Of a stretch of 64,000 bases of DNA, positions 25,888-33,410 are shown piece after piece. A model generated the notes under the pieces. The model had not been told where the DNA came from. It ran no database searches and worked only from the letters and a program-made list of their open reading frames with translations. This DNA comes from Deltaproteobacteria bacterium. Lineage in GTDB: Bacteria > Desulfobacterota > Binatia > DP-6. Position 1 is the first letter of the stretch, and every line of letters begins with the position of its first letter. The stretch lies in assembly GCA_005888095.1 (NCBI GenBank), contig VBKF01000105.1, positions 1 through 64,000 of the forward strand, given 5' to 3'. The position numbers and the translations under genes are program-made.

Positions 25888-26676
25888 ATGAGACTCGCGC
25901 ATCTGGTCGTATGCCTCGGCGTGATCGGCCTCGCCGCCTGCTCGCCGCAGCGGCCGACGGTGCCGGCTGCGCCGGCGCTTCGCGTCGTCGTCCCCCTCAA
26001 CACTCCGCCCTACGCCTTCCGGCAGGAGAACCGCCTCGTCGGCCTCGAGGTCGACTTCGCCCGCGAGCTCGCGGCGGCGCTCCGCCGGCCGCTCGACCTC
26101 GTCGAGACGGATTTCGGCGACATCATCCCCGCCGTCCAGCAGCAACGCGCGGACCTCGCCATGGCGGGGCTGACGATCACCCGGGCGCGCCAGGTCCTGA
26201 TCGGGTTCAGCGACCCGTATCTTCGCTCCGGCCTGCTCGCCGCCATGCGTCGCGAGGACGTCCCGCGTTTCAAGAGTGCGAGCAGCGTCCTACGGACCAG
26301 CGAGCCGATCGGCGTGGTCGCAGGGACGACCGGGGACCGCTTCGTGCGCGAGCACGCCCCAAACGCGTCGGTGCTGACTTATCCAACTGCGAGGGCGGCG
26401 ATCGACGAGCTGCGACAACGGCGCGTGACGCTCGTGGTGCACGACGCTCCGGTCGCCATCTGGTTCGCTGCCGGAGACGAGGCGAACATCGGCGTGCTCC
26501 TCGAGCTCCTCGACGAGGAGCACCTCGGCTGGGGAATGCGACGCGAGGACGACGGGCTCCGCGCCGCCGTGAACGGGGTGCTCGCACGCTGGCGCACGGA
26601 CGGCACGCGGGAGCGCATCCTCGGCCGCTGGGTGCCGTACTGGCAGCGGCTCGAGGCGGGCACCCCGGGTCGGTAG
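25888..26676 (+). CDS. Periplasmic solute-binding lipoprotein (SBP_bac_3 family)
   Basis: A 262-residue lipoprotein (lipobox GLAACSP). The SBP_bac_3 fold shows LRVVVPLNTPPYAFRQENRL, GLEVDFARELAAAL, VETDFGDIIPAVQQQRADLA and MAGLTITRARQVLIGFSDPY. It ends with the usual ERILGRWVPY. Family members bind polar amino acids or act as stand-alone enzymes or sensors. No permease or ATPase gene is adjacent, so it may be an orphan receptor. Confidence 0.9.
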   Translation: MRLAHLVVCLGVIGLAACSPQRPTVPAAPALRVVVPLNTPPYAFRQENRLVGLEVDFARELAAALRRPLDLVETDFGDIIPAVQQQRADLAMAGLTITRARQVLIGFSDPYLRSGLLAAMRREDVPRFKSASSVLRTSEPIGVVAGTTGDRFVREHAPNASVLTYPTARAAIDELRQRRVTLVVHDAPVAIWFAAGDEANIGVLLELLDEEHLGWGMRREDDGLRAAVNGVLARWRTDGTRERILGRWVPYWQRLEAGTPGR

Positions 26677-26747
26677 GAACCGCTTTCCCGGTCGCGCCGG
26701 CGGGATCTACCGGATCGGCGCGTCGTTATCGCTTCGCGCTGCCGGGA

Positions 26748-27000
26748 CTACCTGGGAAGCTGACGCTCGCTCCGCGCGAATCTACGCAACGCCGCGCGAT
26801 AGCGGCGCAGCTGGGCATGCGCCTTCCTCGTCTCCTCGTTCTGCGAGGCACAGCGATCGAGCGCCCAGTAGGACCACAGCGGCTGCACGACCTCGTCGAG
26901 GTAGTCGGACAGACGGAAGACACCGCACGCCGCCAGGTAGGCCCGCCGCTCCTCGAAATCGCGCAGGACGGATGCCGACCGTGATCGTCGCGACCACAGC
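26748..27000 (-). pseudogene. C-terminal fragment of an unidentified protein
   Basis: The minus strand reads RDFEERRAYLAACGVFRLSD, YLDEVVQPLWSYWALDRCAS and then a basic tail ending QLPR-stop. It is natural-looking, helix-rich sequence with no start: upstream it runs into the antisense of a cytochrome fragment. The family is not recognised. Confidence 0.4.
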
Positions 27001-27360
27001 TTCCGGGTGCCGCGGCCCGAGCTCGTGACGAAGCTCGGCACCCCCGACGTCTGCACCGGTTGCCACGGCGATCGCACGTCTGCCTGGGCAGCGGACGTGA
27101 TCGCTCACCGGCCCGGTGTGCACCGCCTCGGTACGCCGCACTACGGCGAGGCGATCTGGCGCGGGCGGCACGGCGCCGCCGATGCGACCCGCGCACTCGT
27201 GGATCTTGCCGAAGACGCCGACGCGCCGGGGCTGGCGCGCGCGACCGCCGTCGAGCTGCTCCGCGGCGAGCCGGCCCCGTTCGCACTCGAAGCGATCCGG
27301 CGCGCGGCCGACGCTACCGACCCACTCGTGCGCCTCGGCGCCATGCCGCCATCGAGGACG
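26983..27360 (+). pseudogene. Internal fragment of a multiheme cytochrome-TPR protein
   Basis: Reads DHSFRVPRPELVTKLGTPDV, CTGCHGDRTSAWAADVIA and, after an unrelated-length gap, a HEAT-like stretch (GLARATAVELLRGEPAPFAL, IRRAADATDPLVRLGA). It aligns with the middle of the octaheme protein at 48472-50886 (DHSIRIPRPDLTVRHGVPNA, CGSCHADRDAGWAAAAIE, GIARATAVAALEGFPG). One CxxCH heme site survives. It lacks both ends, so it is a relic of a second copy. Confidence 0.75.
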
Positions 27361-27479
27361 GCGATCCGCGCGAAGTCATCGAGATTGGGACCCCGCGCCT
27401 GGCAGACCCGCTGCGCGCCGTCCACCCAGACCTCGACCATGTAGGCGTCTCCGCTGACGTCACGGGAGACGACGCGCAC
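27320..27479 (-). pseudogene. Short fragment of unknown origin
   Basis: The minus strand reads MRVVSRDVSGDAYMVEVWVD, GAQRVCQARGPNLDDFARIA and then degenerates where it meets the cytochrome fragment. It has a natural composition but is only about 45 codons. I cannot name a family. Confidence 0.3.
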
Positions 27480-27533
27480 ATGCCGGCGGCGGTCCTGCGA
27501 AGCGCAGATCGGCCGGGGGCCAGGCAGACGGGC

Positions 27534-27552
27534 TGGCGCGAAATGGCAAGAA
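27534..27552 (+). promoter_or_regulatory. 19-base element, site H (lipoprotein remnant)
   Basis: Reads TGGCGCGAAATGGCAAGAA. The remnant's ATG at 27600 is 47 bases away. No TA step at 19-22, consistent with a decaying unit. Confidence 0.65.
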
Positions 27553-27599
27553 GCGTAGGGCGCCGATCGGGAAGACTGCCGCTCGGGCGGAGGCGACCG

Positions 27600-27810
27600 A
27601 TGGACGAAGCCATTGACGGCCCCGGCACTGCTTGCCGCGGTGCTGAGCGCGAGCGGCTGCGCGACCCAGCAGCAGCAGCTCCAGGCGCCACAGGACGGAA
27701 CGGTACAGACGGCCCTGCAGCGGCGCCGATTCGATCTCAGAAGCTGGGTGGCGGCCCTGCCCGGCTACGCGGTCCAACGGACGGCCATCCTCCTCGGGCT
27801 GGTGCGATGA
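27600..27810 (+). pseudogene. Truncated paralogue of the lipoprotein at 15293
   Basis: After an ATG at 27600 the frame must shift once to reach LTAPALLAAVLSASGCATQQ and QQLQAPQDGTVQTALQRRRF. These match TAPALIGLVAALLGCATQKQ and DGAVQAALQRARF of the intact gene. The four-Cys C-terminal half is replaced by about 22 unrelated codons and a stop. Site H in front is preserved, so regulatory and 5' coding sequence outlasted the rest. Confidence 0.75.
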
Positions 27811-27855
27811 AGAGATCGGGTCAGACCAAATCCTCACTCGAGGAAGGAGAAGAGC

Positions 27856-28137
27856 ATGATCAGAAGACCGTTCGCCCTGGTGCCCGCGCTGTTTTTCGCG
27901 GGCGTCGCCGCCGCCCAGCAGTACCCGCTCATGGACATGATCGCCGACCGCGTCATCCAGAGGTACCGGCAGGCGTCCTGTGAGCAGCTGTGGGAGCGGA
28001 GAGGCAAGCCGAAACCGGAGGAGGAAAGGAACCTCATACAGATGATGCACGACGAGCCGCAGATGCGCACCGCGTTCATCAACAAAATAGCGGCTCCCGT
28101 CGCCAACAAGATGTTCGAGTGCGGCATGATCCCATGA
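27856..28137 (+). CDS. Small secreted helical protein (paralogue 1)
   Basis: A 93-residue protein with a signal peptide (FALVPALFFAGVAAAQ). A compact conserved core follows: MDMIADRVIQRYRQASCEQLW, then MRTAFINKIAAPVANKMFEC and GMIP at the very end. Two Cys (in ASCEQLW and MFECGMIP) probably form a disulfide. It is about 70 percent identical by eye to the protein at 30807. This small family occurs in sulfatase/DUF3604 neighbourhoods, but its function is unknown. A good ribosome-binding site (AGGAAGGAG) precedes it. Confidence 0.85.
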   Translation: MIRRPFALVPALFFAGVAAAQQYPLMDMIADRVIQRYRQASCEQLWERRGKPKPEEERNLIQMMHDEPQMRTAFINKIAAPVANKMFECGMIP

Positions 28138-28159
28138 TCGCCGTACGCGGGCCGCAGCT

Positions 28160-28306
28160 TCCCGCCGCGCCCGTTCTTCGGCGACACGCACCTGCACACG
28201 TCATTCTCGATGGATGCGGGGGCGTTCGGCTGCCGCCTCGGCGCGCGGGACGCGTACCGGTTCGCCACGGAAGATCGCTTGAAATTTGCGAGAATTTGCA
28301 CATAAG
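28160..28306 (+). pseudogene. DUF3604 remnant 1
   Basis: Reads PRPFFGDTHLHTSFSMDAGA and FGCRLGARDAYRFATE, the conserved N-terminal part of DUF3604 proteins, where HLHT is a metal-binding segment of a PHP-like fold. It breaks off into DRLKFARICT and a stop. Signal peptide and about 550 C-terminal residues are missing. Confidence 0.8.
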
Positions 28307-28397
28307 GGTCTGGCTCACTTCGGACGGGCGCGGGTGACGAGAGGGCGAGGCGGCGATGCATGACGATGATATGACGCAGCGAGCCCATGAGGGGCGT

Positions 28398-29270
28398 ATG
28401 CACGCAGAGTGGCCGGTCCTCGCGCTCTTCGTCGCCGTTCTGGGCGCGTCGGCAGCCATCGCTGCGCCAACCCCTCCTGCCCACCAGTGCAGCGACCCAT
28501 GCTTGCAGGCGGCGAGGGACGCACGATCGGAGTGCTTGTCGAGTGCGTCCGGCGCGTTCACGGACGCGTTCGATGCGTGTCTCGAACGCGATCAAGAATG
28601 CATCGACGCGTGCCGGTTCCAACTGGGGGAGTGCCGCGACAGCACCGGGGCGGGCGCCGATCTCTTCGCGTGCCAGCTCGAGCTGAAGGCGGCGAAGGAC
28701 CGGTGTCGGAACAAGTTTCCGCTCGGGTCGAGGAGGCGGGAGATCTGCATCGACCGAGCGCAGATCGCGGGCTTCCGGTGTCGCCGGGCCGTCCTCCGGC
28801 ATCTCCGGCGGGCGCTGCGCGACTGCCGTTCGGCGTTCGGTCAGTGCGCGAATGCATGCGTCCCGGGCGGGCCGCCGGGCGGCGTCGACACGTGCAAGGC
28901 GGATGCGAAGGCCGCGCTCCAGGCAGACCTGGCGAGCTGCAAGGCCACCTACCAGGTGACGGCGAGTGGATGCATCAACAAGGACGGCACGTGCGTCCAG
29001 GGATGCGGCGATGCCCGCGATGCGTGCAGCGCCCCGACACAGTCGATGCTCGCGGCGGCCATGATGGTGTGCACGGCGCAGGAGAAGGCGGCCGCGGCGG
29101 CCTGCGTGCAGGCGAACCCGGGCGGCGGCTCGCCCCTCGATCAGTGCCTCACCACCGCGCAGGCGAACGCGTTCGCCTGCCGCGAAGCCGCGCTCCAGGC
29201 CGCAGGGCCTGGCATTACCGCCTGTACGCAACAGTATGTCGGCTGCGTCAAGGCCTGTCCGGCCGCGTAG
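28398..29270 (+). CDS. Secreted Cys-rich protein
   Basis: About 290 residues; start at 28398 gives a signal peptide (VLALFVAVLGASAAIA). The mature part has more than twenty Cys in repeated pairs (CSDPCLQAARDARSEC; CLERDQECIDACRFQLGEC; GCINKDGTCVQGCGDARDAC) between Ala-rich helices. It ends CTQQYVGCVKACPAA. Similar Cys/Ala-rich repeats recur in proteins from Binatota-like genomes. The role is unknown. A longer frame begins at 28356, but that start would place 14 polar residues before the signal peptide. Confidence 0.8.
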   Translation: MHAEWPVLALFVAVLGASAAIAAPTPPAHQCSDPCLQAARDARSECLSSASGAFTDAFDACLERDQECIDACRFQLGECRDSTGAGADLFACQLELKAAKDRCRNKFPLGSRRREICIDRAQIAGFRCRRAVLRHLRRALRDCRSAFGQCANACVPGGPPGGVDTCKADAKAALQADLASCKATYQVTASGCINKDGTCVQGCGDARDACSAPTQSMLAAAMMVCTAQEKAAAAACVQANPGGGSPLDQCLTTAQANAFACREAALQAAGPGITACTQQYVGCVKACPAA

Positions 29271-29296
29271 AGGCCGCGGGGAAAGGAAGGAGCTGC

Positions 29297-30118
29297 ATGA
29301 CGCGCTTGGTGCGGATGACCCTCGTCCTGCTGGCGATCGGGGCATCGGGTGTCGGCGCGGCGGACGAGAAGTCGAAGTGGGAGTTCGAGGTCGAGCCCTA
29401 CGCATGGGTCACCGGGAACTACGGGTCGGTGACGGTGAAGGGGCGCACCGCACACATCACGGTCACGCCGATCGACCTGTACCAGCTGATGGAGGACGGC
29501 AACGCGTTCGGAGCCGCCGGTTACTTTTCGGTGAGCTACGATCGCTTCAGCGTTTTCGCCGATTCGATCGGCGGCTATGCCGAGGAATCCGTCACGGAGA
29601 CGATCCCGACAAAGTTCTGCACCCTGTCGTTCAGGGCCAAGGACAAGGTCACGTTCGCGATGGCGGACTTCGCGCTCGGCTATCGGCTCGGAGAGTGGTC
29701 CCTTCCGTACCGGCGCCGGCCCTTCACCCTCGGCGTGTATGCCGGGACGCGCTACATGTACTTCGGGAACCAGCTCAACGCGACCGGGGGGGTGGTCCAA
29801 GGGAAGCAGGGCAGCGCCAACGTCTTCGAGAGCTTCGCGTGGGCCGATCCGTTGATCGGGGTCCGTTGGTCGCTGCCGCTGCTCGACTTTCTCTCGCTCA
29901 ACTTCCGCGGCGACATCGGCGGCTTCGGGGCGAGCTCGGACCTCATCTGGGGCCTCCTCGGCACCGTGCGGCTCTGGGTTCCCTGGACGCCGGTAAAGTC
30001 GCTCCACCCCTTCGCCGATCTGGGCTACCGCGCGACCGCCTTCGACCGCTCGAACAGCCTGGGCAACATCGACCTGCAGTTTCGCGGCCCGCTCGCCGGC
30101 GGAGGCTTCGTATTTTGA
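29297..30118 (+). CDS. Outer-membrane beta-barrel protein
   Basis: A 273-residue protein with a signal peptide ending GVGAAD and a strong ribosome-binding site (GAAAGGAAGGAG). It has strand-turn repeats with many aromatics (WEFEVEPYAWVTGNYG; FTLGVYAGTRYMYFGNQLNA; PLIGVRWSLPLLDFLSLNFR) and a terminal Phe (GGGFVF), the usual signal for BAM-mediated barrel insertion. Two collapsed relatives lie at 15637-15907. The solute or function is unknown. Confidence 0.85.
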   Translation: MTRLVRMTLVLLAIGASGVGAADEKSKWEFEVEPYAWVTGNYGSVTVKGRTAHITVTPIDLYQLMEDGNAFGAAGYFSVSYDRFSVFADSIGGYAEESVTETIPTKFCTLSFRAKDKVTFAMADFALGYRLGEWSLPYRRRPFTLGVYAGTRYMYFGNQLNATGGVVQGKQGSANVFESFAWADPLIGVRWSLPLLDFLSLNFRGDIGGFGASSDLIWGLLGTVRLWVPWTPVKSLHPFADLGYRATAFDRSNSLGNIDLQFRGPLAGGGFVF

Positions 30119-30134
30119 GACGACGCCCGCGCTC

Positions 30135-30192
30135 GCCGAGGAGAACCCCGAGCGCAACGTCTACCTCGGGTCGGCGGCCTGCCGGTCGTGAC
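30135..30192 (+). pseudogene. DUF3604 remnant 2 (a few codons)
   Basis: Reads LAEENPERNVYLGS before an immediate stop. The NPERNVYLG segment is the same as NPERNVYFG at the start of the better preserved remnant at 36461. It is only about 15 codons but matches a highly conserved start of mature DUF3604 proteins. Confidence 0.55.
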
Positions 30193-30275
30193 CCGGCGTC
30201 GACGGCCAACCGCTCCGAGCATGCGGCCGTGATCGACGCGCAACCCACGCCCACCGCCGTCGCGGGCCGGGCACA

Positions 30276-30437
30276 GTCGCCGCGCTGCTGGCTGTGGTAG
30301 AGCTCCATCGCCACGAGCCGGGCGAGCGTGAGCGCCGGGAAGAGCTGTCCGGTGAATCCCTCGAGAGCCGCCAGCGAGCGGGCGATCGGATTGACGGGCG
30401 TGATGTCGCCGTAGCCGATGGTCGAGAGCGTGATCTG
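30276..30437 (-). pseudogene. K+ channel C-terminal remnant
   Basis: The minus strand reads QITLSTIGYGDITPVNPIAR and SLAALEGFTGQLFPALTLAR to LVAMELYHSQQRGD. This is the selectivity filter (TIGYGD) and last helix of an Ion_trans_2 channel, as in the copies at 14544 and 36989. Everything upstream of the filter is gone. The fragment is joined directly to the Fis end of a sigma54 regulator. Confidence 0.8.
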
Positions 30438-30439
30438 AG

Positions 30440-30605
30440 CGTCTCGAGCGTCGTCGGCAGAAGCGCGAGGAGGGTCGCAGCGCCCTGCACCCCCGCGCAC
30501 ACGCCGGCTTGCGTTGCCGCTCCCGACGATCGGGTGGATCGCCTTTTGCGTCCGCGACACCCGACGGCGGCGCGACCATGTCTCGGCCCAAGTTGATGTA
30601 GGCTA
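30440..30605 (-). pseudogene. Sigma54 activator collapsed to its two ends
   Basis: The minus strand first reads MVAPPSGVADAKGDPP-like sequence (30532-30597), matching residues 4-22 of the intact activator at 58666-60279 (LGGDIAAVPSGLADATG). After about 25 codons it continues as AGVQGAATLLALLPTTLET (30440-30508), matching the Fis HTH end (GLQGAATLLGLPPTTLET). About 480 residues (GAF, AAA) are missing. The start ATG has become ATC. The promoter side, including site I, is closely similar to the intact gene. Confidence 0.8.
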
Positions 30606-30628
30606 TCGGAGACTCTTTCGGGCCGTCC

Positions 30629-30647
30629 GTCTTGCCATTCCGCGCCA
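30629..30647 (-). promoter_or_regulatory. 19-base element, site I (collapsed activator)
   Basis: Reads TGGCGCGGAATGGCAAGAC on the minus strand. The flanks match those of site L: both are followed by CGGAYGGCCCGAAAGAG. It points at the collapsed sigma54 activator. Confidence 0.75.
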
Positions 30648-30743
30648 TGGGGGCCCACCCCACCGGGAGGCGAACGCCAGGGGCCCCGACGCTGTTTCGC
30701 GCCAGCGCCAGCCCCGGGCGCCCGACTTCGATGTGCCGGCGCC

Positions 30744-30762
30744 TGGCGTCAAATGGCAAGAC
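30744..30762 (+). promoter_or_regulatory. 19-base element, site J (small secreted protein)
   Basis: Reads TGGCGTCAAATGGCAAGAC. A TA step (TATCCG) starts 19 bases downstream, and the ATG at 30807 is 44 bases away. It stands back-to-back with site I, 96 bases apart. Confidence 0.8.
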
Positions 30763-30806
30763 GGACGCCGCGGATGCGAGTATCCGGGATGCGGATGACA
30801 ACGACC

Positions 30807-31079
30807 ATGATCAAACGACTGGTACCCGCGCTGCTTTTCGCCGGCGTCGCCGGCGCTCAACAAGACCCGATGCTGGACATGATCGCCGACAAGGTCATCC
30901 AGAAATACCAGCAAGCGAGCTGCGAGCAGCTCTGGCAGAGGAAGGGCCAGAAGAAACCACCGATGGAACAGGAAGCCATACAGAAGCTTCGCGATAATCC
31001 GGGTCTGCGCACTGCCTTCATCAACCGAGTAGCGGCTCCCATCGTCAACAAGATGTTCGAATGCGGGATGATCCCATGA
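30807..31079 (+). CDS. Small secreted helical protein (paralogue 2)
   Basis: A 90-residue protein with signal peptide MIKRLVPALLFAGVAGAQ and the same core as paralogue 1: MDMIADKVIQKYQQASCEQL-type sequence and a C-terminal MFECGMIP. Both Cys are kept. An alternative in-frame ATG at 30795 exists. Its stop overlaps the ATG of the DUF2092 gene (ATGA at 31076), so the two are coupled, and site J drives the unit. Confidence 0.87.
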   Translation: MIKRLVPALLFAGVAGAQQDPMLDMIADKVIQKYQQASCEQLWQRKGQKKPPMEQEAIQKLRDNPGLRTAFINRVAAPIVNKMFECGMIP

Positions 31080-31996
31080 GTGTCGCTGGGCGAGGACTCA
31101 ATTCGGATGCTCGTCGGAAGGGCGCCACGATGATGCGAGGCCAGTCGCTCGGTGCGCTGCTGCTCGCGTTGGGTGTGCTCCTGGCGGCGCCCGGGAAGGC
31201 CCAGCCGCAACCAGCGCCGCGGGCTTCGAAGCCAGCCAAGCCGTCGAGCAAGGCAGCCGCACATCCGGTCGAGCCGGCGCTCGAACCCAAGGCGATCGAC
31301 CTCCTGAAGGCCTCGTCCAGCCGCCTGGCCGCTGCTCACTCGATGACGTTCACGACGGTGATCAGCTACGAGAGCCCGAGCCGCCTCGGGCCTCCCCTCA
31401 TCTACACGACGAGGAGTGAGGTCACCCTGCAGCGACCCGACAAGCTCCGGGTGATCACGCCGGGCGACGGTCCCGCCAGCGAGTTCTACTACAACGGCAA
31501 GACGATGGTGGCCTTCGCACCGGCCGAGAACCTCGTCTCCACCGCCGAGGCCCCACCCACGATCGACGCCGCCTTGAAGGTGGCCTACGACTCCGCCGCG
31601 GTCTACTTCCCCTTCACCGACGTGATCGTCGCCGACCCCTACGAGGGGATCGCCGACGGGTTGAAGCATGCCTTCTACATCGGCCAATCCCACGTGGTCG
31701 GCGGAACGACGACGGACATGGTGGCAATCGCCAACAACTGGGTGTTCGAACAGATCTGGATCGGGGCCGACGACAAGCTGCCCCGAATGGCCCGGGCAGT
31801 GTTCCACGCAGATCCGCAGCATCTGCGCCACCAGATAGAGTTCTCCAACTGGCAACTCGACCCTACGGTCGCGGCGGACGCCTTCGCCTCGCCAAGCGCA
31901 GCAGCAAGGCCCATCCCGTTCGCCCGCCCGGACCTCCCGGCGCTCCCGCCGGGCGTCAAGCCTCGAACGAAAGCCAAGGCGTCCAAACCCAATTGA
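31076..31996 (+). CDS. DUF2092 secreted protein
   Basis: About 306 residues with a hydrophobic signal segment (SLGALLLALGVLLAAPGKAQ) after 23 leading residues; an ATG at 31130 may be the true start. The DUF2092 domain shows LLKASSSRLAAAHSMTFTTV, LQRPDKLRVITPGDGP, EFYYNGKTMVAFAPAENLVS, ADPYEGIADGLKHAFYIGQS and FSNWQLDP. The domain resembles LolA/outer-membrane lipoprotein-sorting folds, so binding of acyl chains is plausible but unproven. It is coupled to the small secreted protein and followed by the YGGS-repeat gene. Confidence 0.88.
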   Translation: MSVAGRGLNSDARRKGATMMRGQSLGALLLALGVLLAAPGKAQPQPAPRASKPAKPSSKAAAHPVEPALEPKAIDLLKASSSRLAAAHSMTFTTVISYESPSRLGPPLIYTTRSEVTLQRPDKLRVITPGDGPASEFYYNGKTMVAFAPAENLVSTAEAPPTIDAALKVAYDSAAVYFPFTDVIVADPYEGIADGLKHAFYIGQSHVVGGTTTDMVAIANNWVFEQIWIGADDKLPRMARAVFHADPQHLRHQIEFSNWQLDPTVAADAFASPSAAARPIPFARPDLPALPPGVKPRTKAKASKPN

Positions 31997-32013
31997 GGAG
32001 GCATAGCCGCATC

Positions 32014-32766
32014 ATGAAAAGAACTGTCATTGGCCTCATGGGTCTCCTGATCGCGGCGCTCGCGCCCGGGCCGGCCGGGGCCTTTTCGCATTCGGGCAGT
32101 TGGGGCGGCAGCACGTCGCACAGCCGAGGGTCCACGAGCCACAGCAACGCCTATGGTGGCAGCTCGTCGCACAGCTACGGGGAAGGCAGCAGCCACACCA
32201 ACGCCTACGGGGGCAGCTCGTCGCACAGCTACGGGGGAGGGAGCAGCCACACCAACGCCTACGGGGGCAGCACGTCGGGTACCTACGGGCAGGGCGCCAC
32301 CCACACCAACGTCTACGGTGGCACCACATCGGGCGCCTACGGGCAGGGCGCCACCCACACTAATACCTACGGCGGCACTACGACGGTGTCCGGCGCCTAC
32401 TACGGCGGCTCCTACCCAGCGTACCATCCGCCCACCACCGTCAACTACTACGGATCCGGGTGCTCCAACTGTGGGGGCTGGTCCACCGCCGGCGCTGCTG
32501 CTGCAGGCGCCGCGGTCGGCGTTGTCGCCGGGTCGGCCGTCGCCTCAGCCAATAACAGCGCCGCCAATTCGAATGCCTACTCCGCGGGTTACGCCGCTGG
32601 CAGCACCAACACCGCGTATGCGATGGGCGCGATCTATGCGAATCCGCCTGCCGGCTGCGCAACACCCAACGTCGGCGGCACGACCTATTACCTGTGCGGC
32701 AACACCTGGTTCCAGCCGTTCTATGGTGCGAACGGCGTCTCCTACCGTGTGGTGCCCACTCCCTGA
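32014..32766 (+). CDS. Secreted YGGS/HS-repeat protein
   Basis: A 250-residue protein with a signal peptide (LMGLLIAALAPGPAGA). Residues 22-130 are Ser/Gly/Tyr/His-rich with four 18-residue repeats of the type NAYGGSSSHSYGEGSSHT. An Ala-rich, membrane-like stretch (AAGAAVGVVAGSAVASANNS) and a C-terminal domain with paired Cys (PAGCATPNVG, TYYLCGNTWFQPFY) follow. Repeat His could bind metal. The gene regularly accompanies DUF2092 in other genomes as far as I recall, and here it is 17 bases downstream. The function is unknown. Confidence 0.85.
   Translation: MKRTVIGLMGLLIAALAPGPAGAFSHSGSWGGSTSHSRGSTSHSNAYGGSSSHSYGEGSSHTNAYGGSSSHSYGGGSSHTNAYGGSTSGTYGQGATHTNVYGGTTSGAYGQGATHTNTYGGTTTVSGAYYGGSYPAYHPPTTVNYYGSGCSNCGGWSTAGAAAAGAAVGVVAGSAVASANNSAANSNAYSAGYAAGSTNTAYAMGAIYANPPAGCATPNVGGTTYYLCGNTWFQPFYGANGVSYRVVPTP
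32146..32361 (+). repeat. Four in-frame 54-bp tandem repeats
   Basis: Each unit encodes 18 residues: first two NAYGGSSSHSYG(E/G)GSSHT, then NAYGGSTSGTYGQGATHT and NVYGGTTSGAYGQGATHT. A partial fifth unit follows. The units drift from His-rich to Thr-rich along the array. Confidence 0.85.
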
Positions 32767-32871
32767 GGCGGGTTCGCGCGGAGCGGCAGGCACAAGAACT
32801 CCGGCTCGGGCGCCGATGGGCCGAGAGCGGCGAGGATGCGTTCGCCGGACGCAGCGTCGGGATCACGAACG

Positions 32872-33250
32872 TCATACACTACCGCCGCGGGAAAACCCTT
32901 GCCCCACAAGGGCCCAGAAGGGTTCCCAATCTGAACGTCGCCGGATCTCGCATGACGCTCGTTCGTTGCCCCAGGCGGCGGCCAGCAGAACTAGCGACAG
33001 AGCCTCCAGCCGCGCCCGATCGCCGGCGGCGACATGCGCGGCCGCCTGAAGCAGACTCGAAGCCAAAGAGGTGTAGTCGCCCCGATCGCTGTCTATTAGC
33101 CCGCGGCCCGTCCATAAGCCCGCCCCGGCGCCGCCGACCGCGCGCTCGTAGCGCAAACCGCGCGCGACCTTGCGCGAGCCCGTACGACGCCAGCATGAGC
33201 ATGGCGGCCGGAACCTTCATGACCCCCAACGCGCAGCAGGCGCGACGACC
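32872..33250 (-). pseudogene. Possible frameshifted gene
   Basis: The minus strand reads MKVPAAMLMLASYGLAQGRA, RFAL in one frame and RYERAVGGAGAGLWTGRGLI then SLASSLLQAAAHVAAGDRAR in the next. Together these would make a helical protein of about 115 residues. The stop at 32872 follows FWALVGQGFSRGGSV. No family is recognised. The rest of the 640-base gap (32767-33410) holds nothing I can support. Confidence 0.35.
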
Positions 33251-33410
33251 TTGCGAGGAGGACGGGTTCTGGGACGGCGGCGAGCCCGCGTTCGATCGCG
33301 CCCGCACGCCATCCCGCTCGACTCCGCATCCCATGGCGAAGCGGGGCCACAGTCGGCCAGAGCTGTGAGCTGAGGAGGCGCTGACGACAAGACTCCATCA
33401 TCAGGGGACG

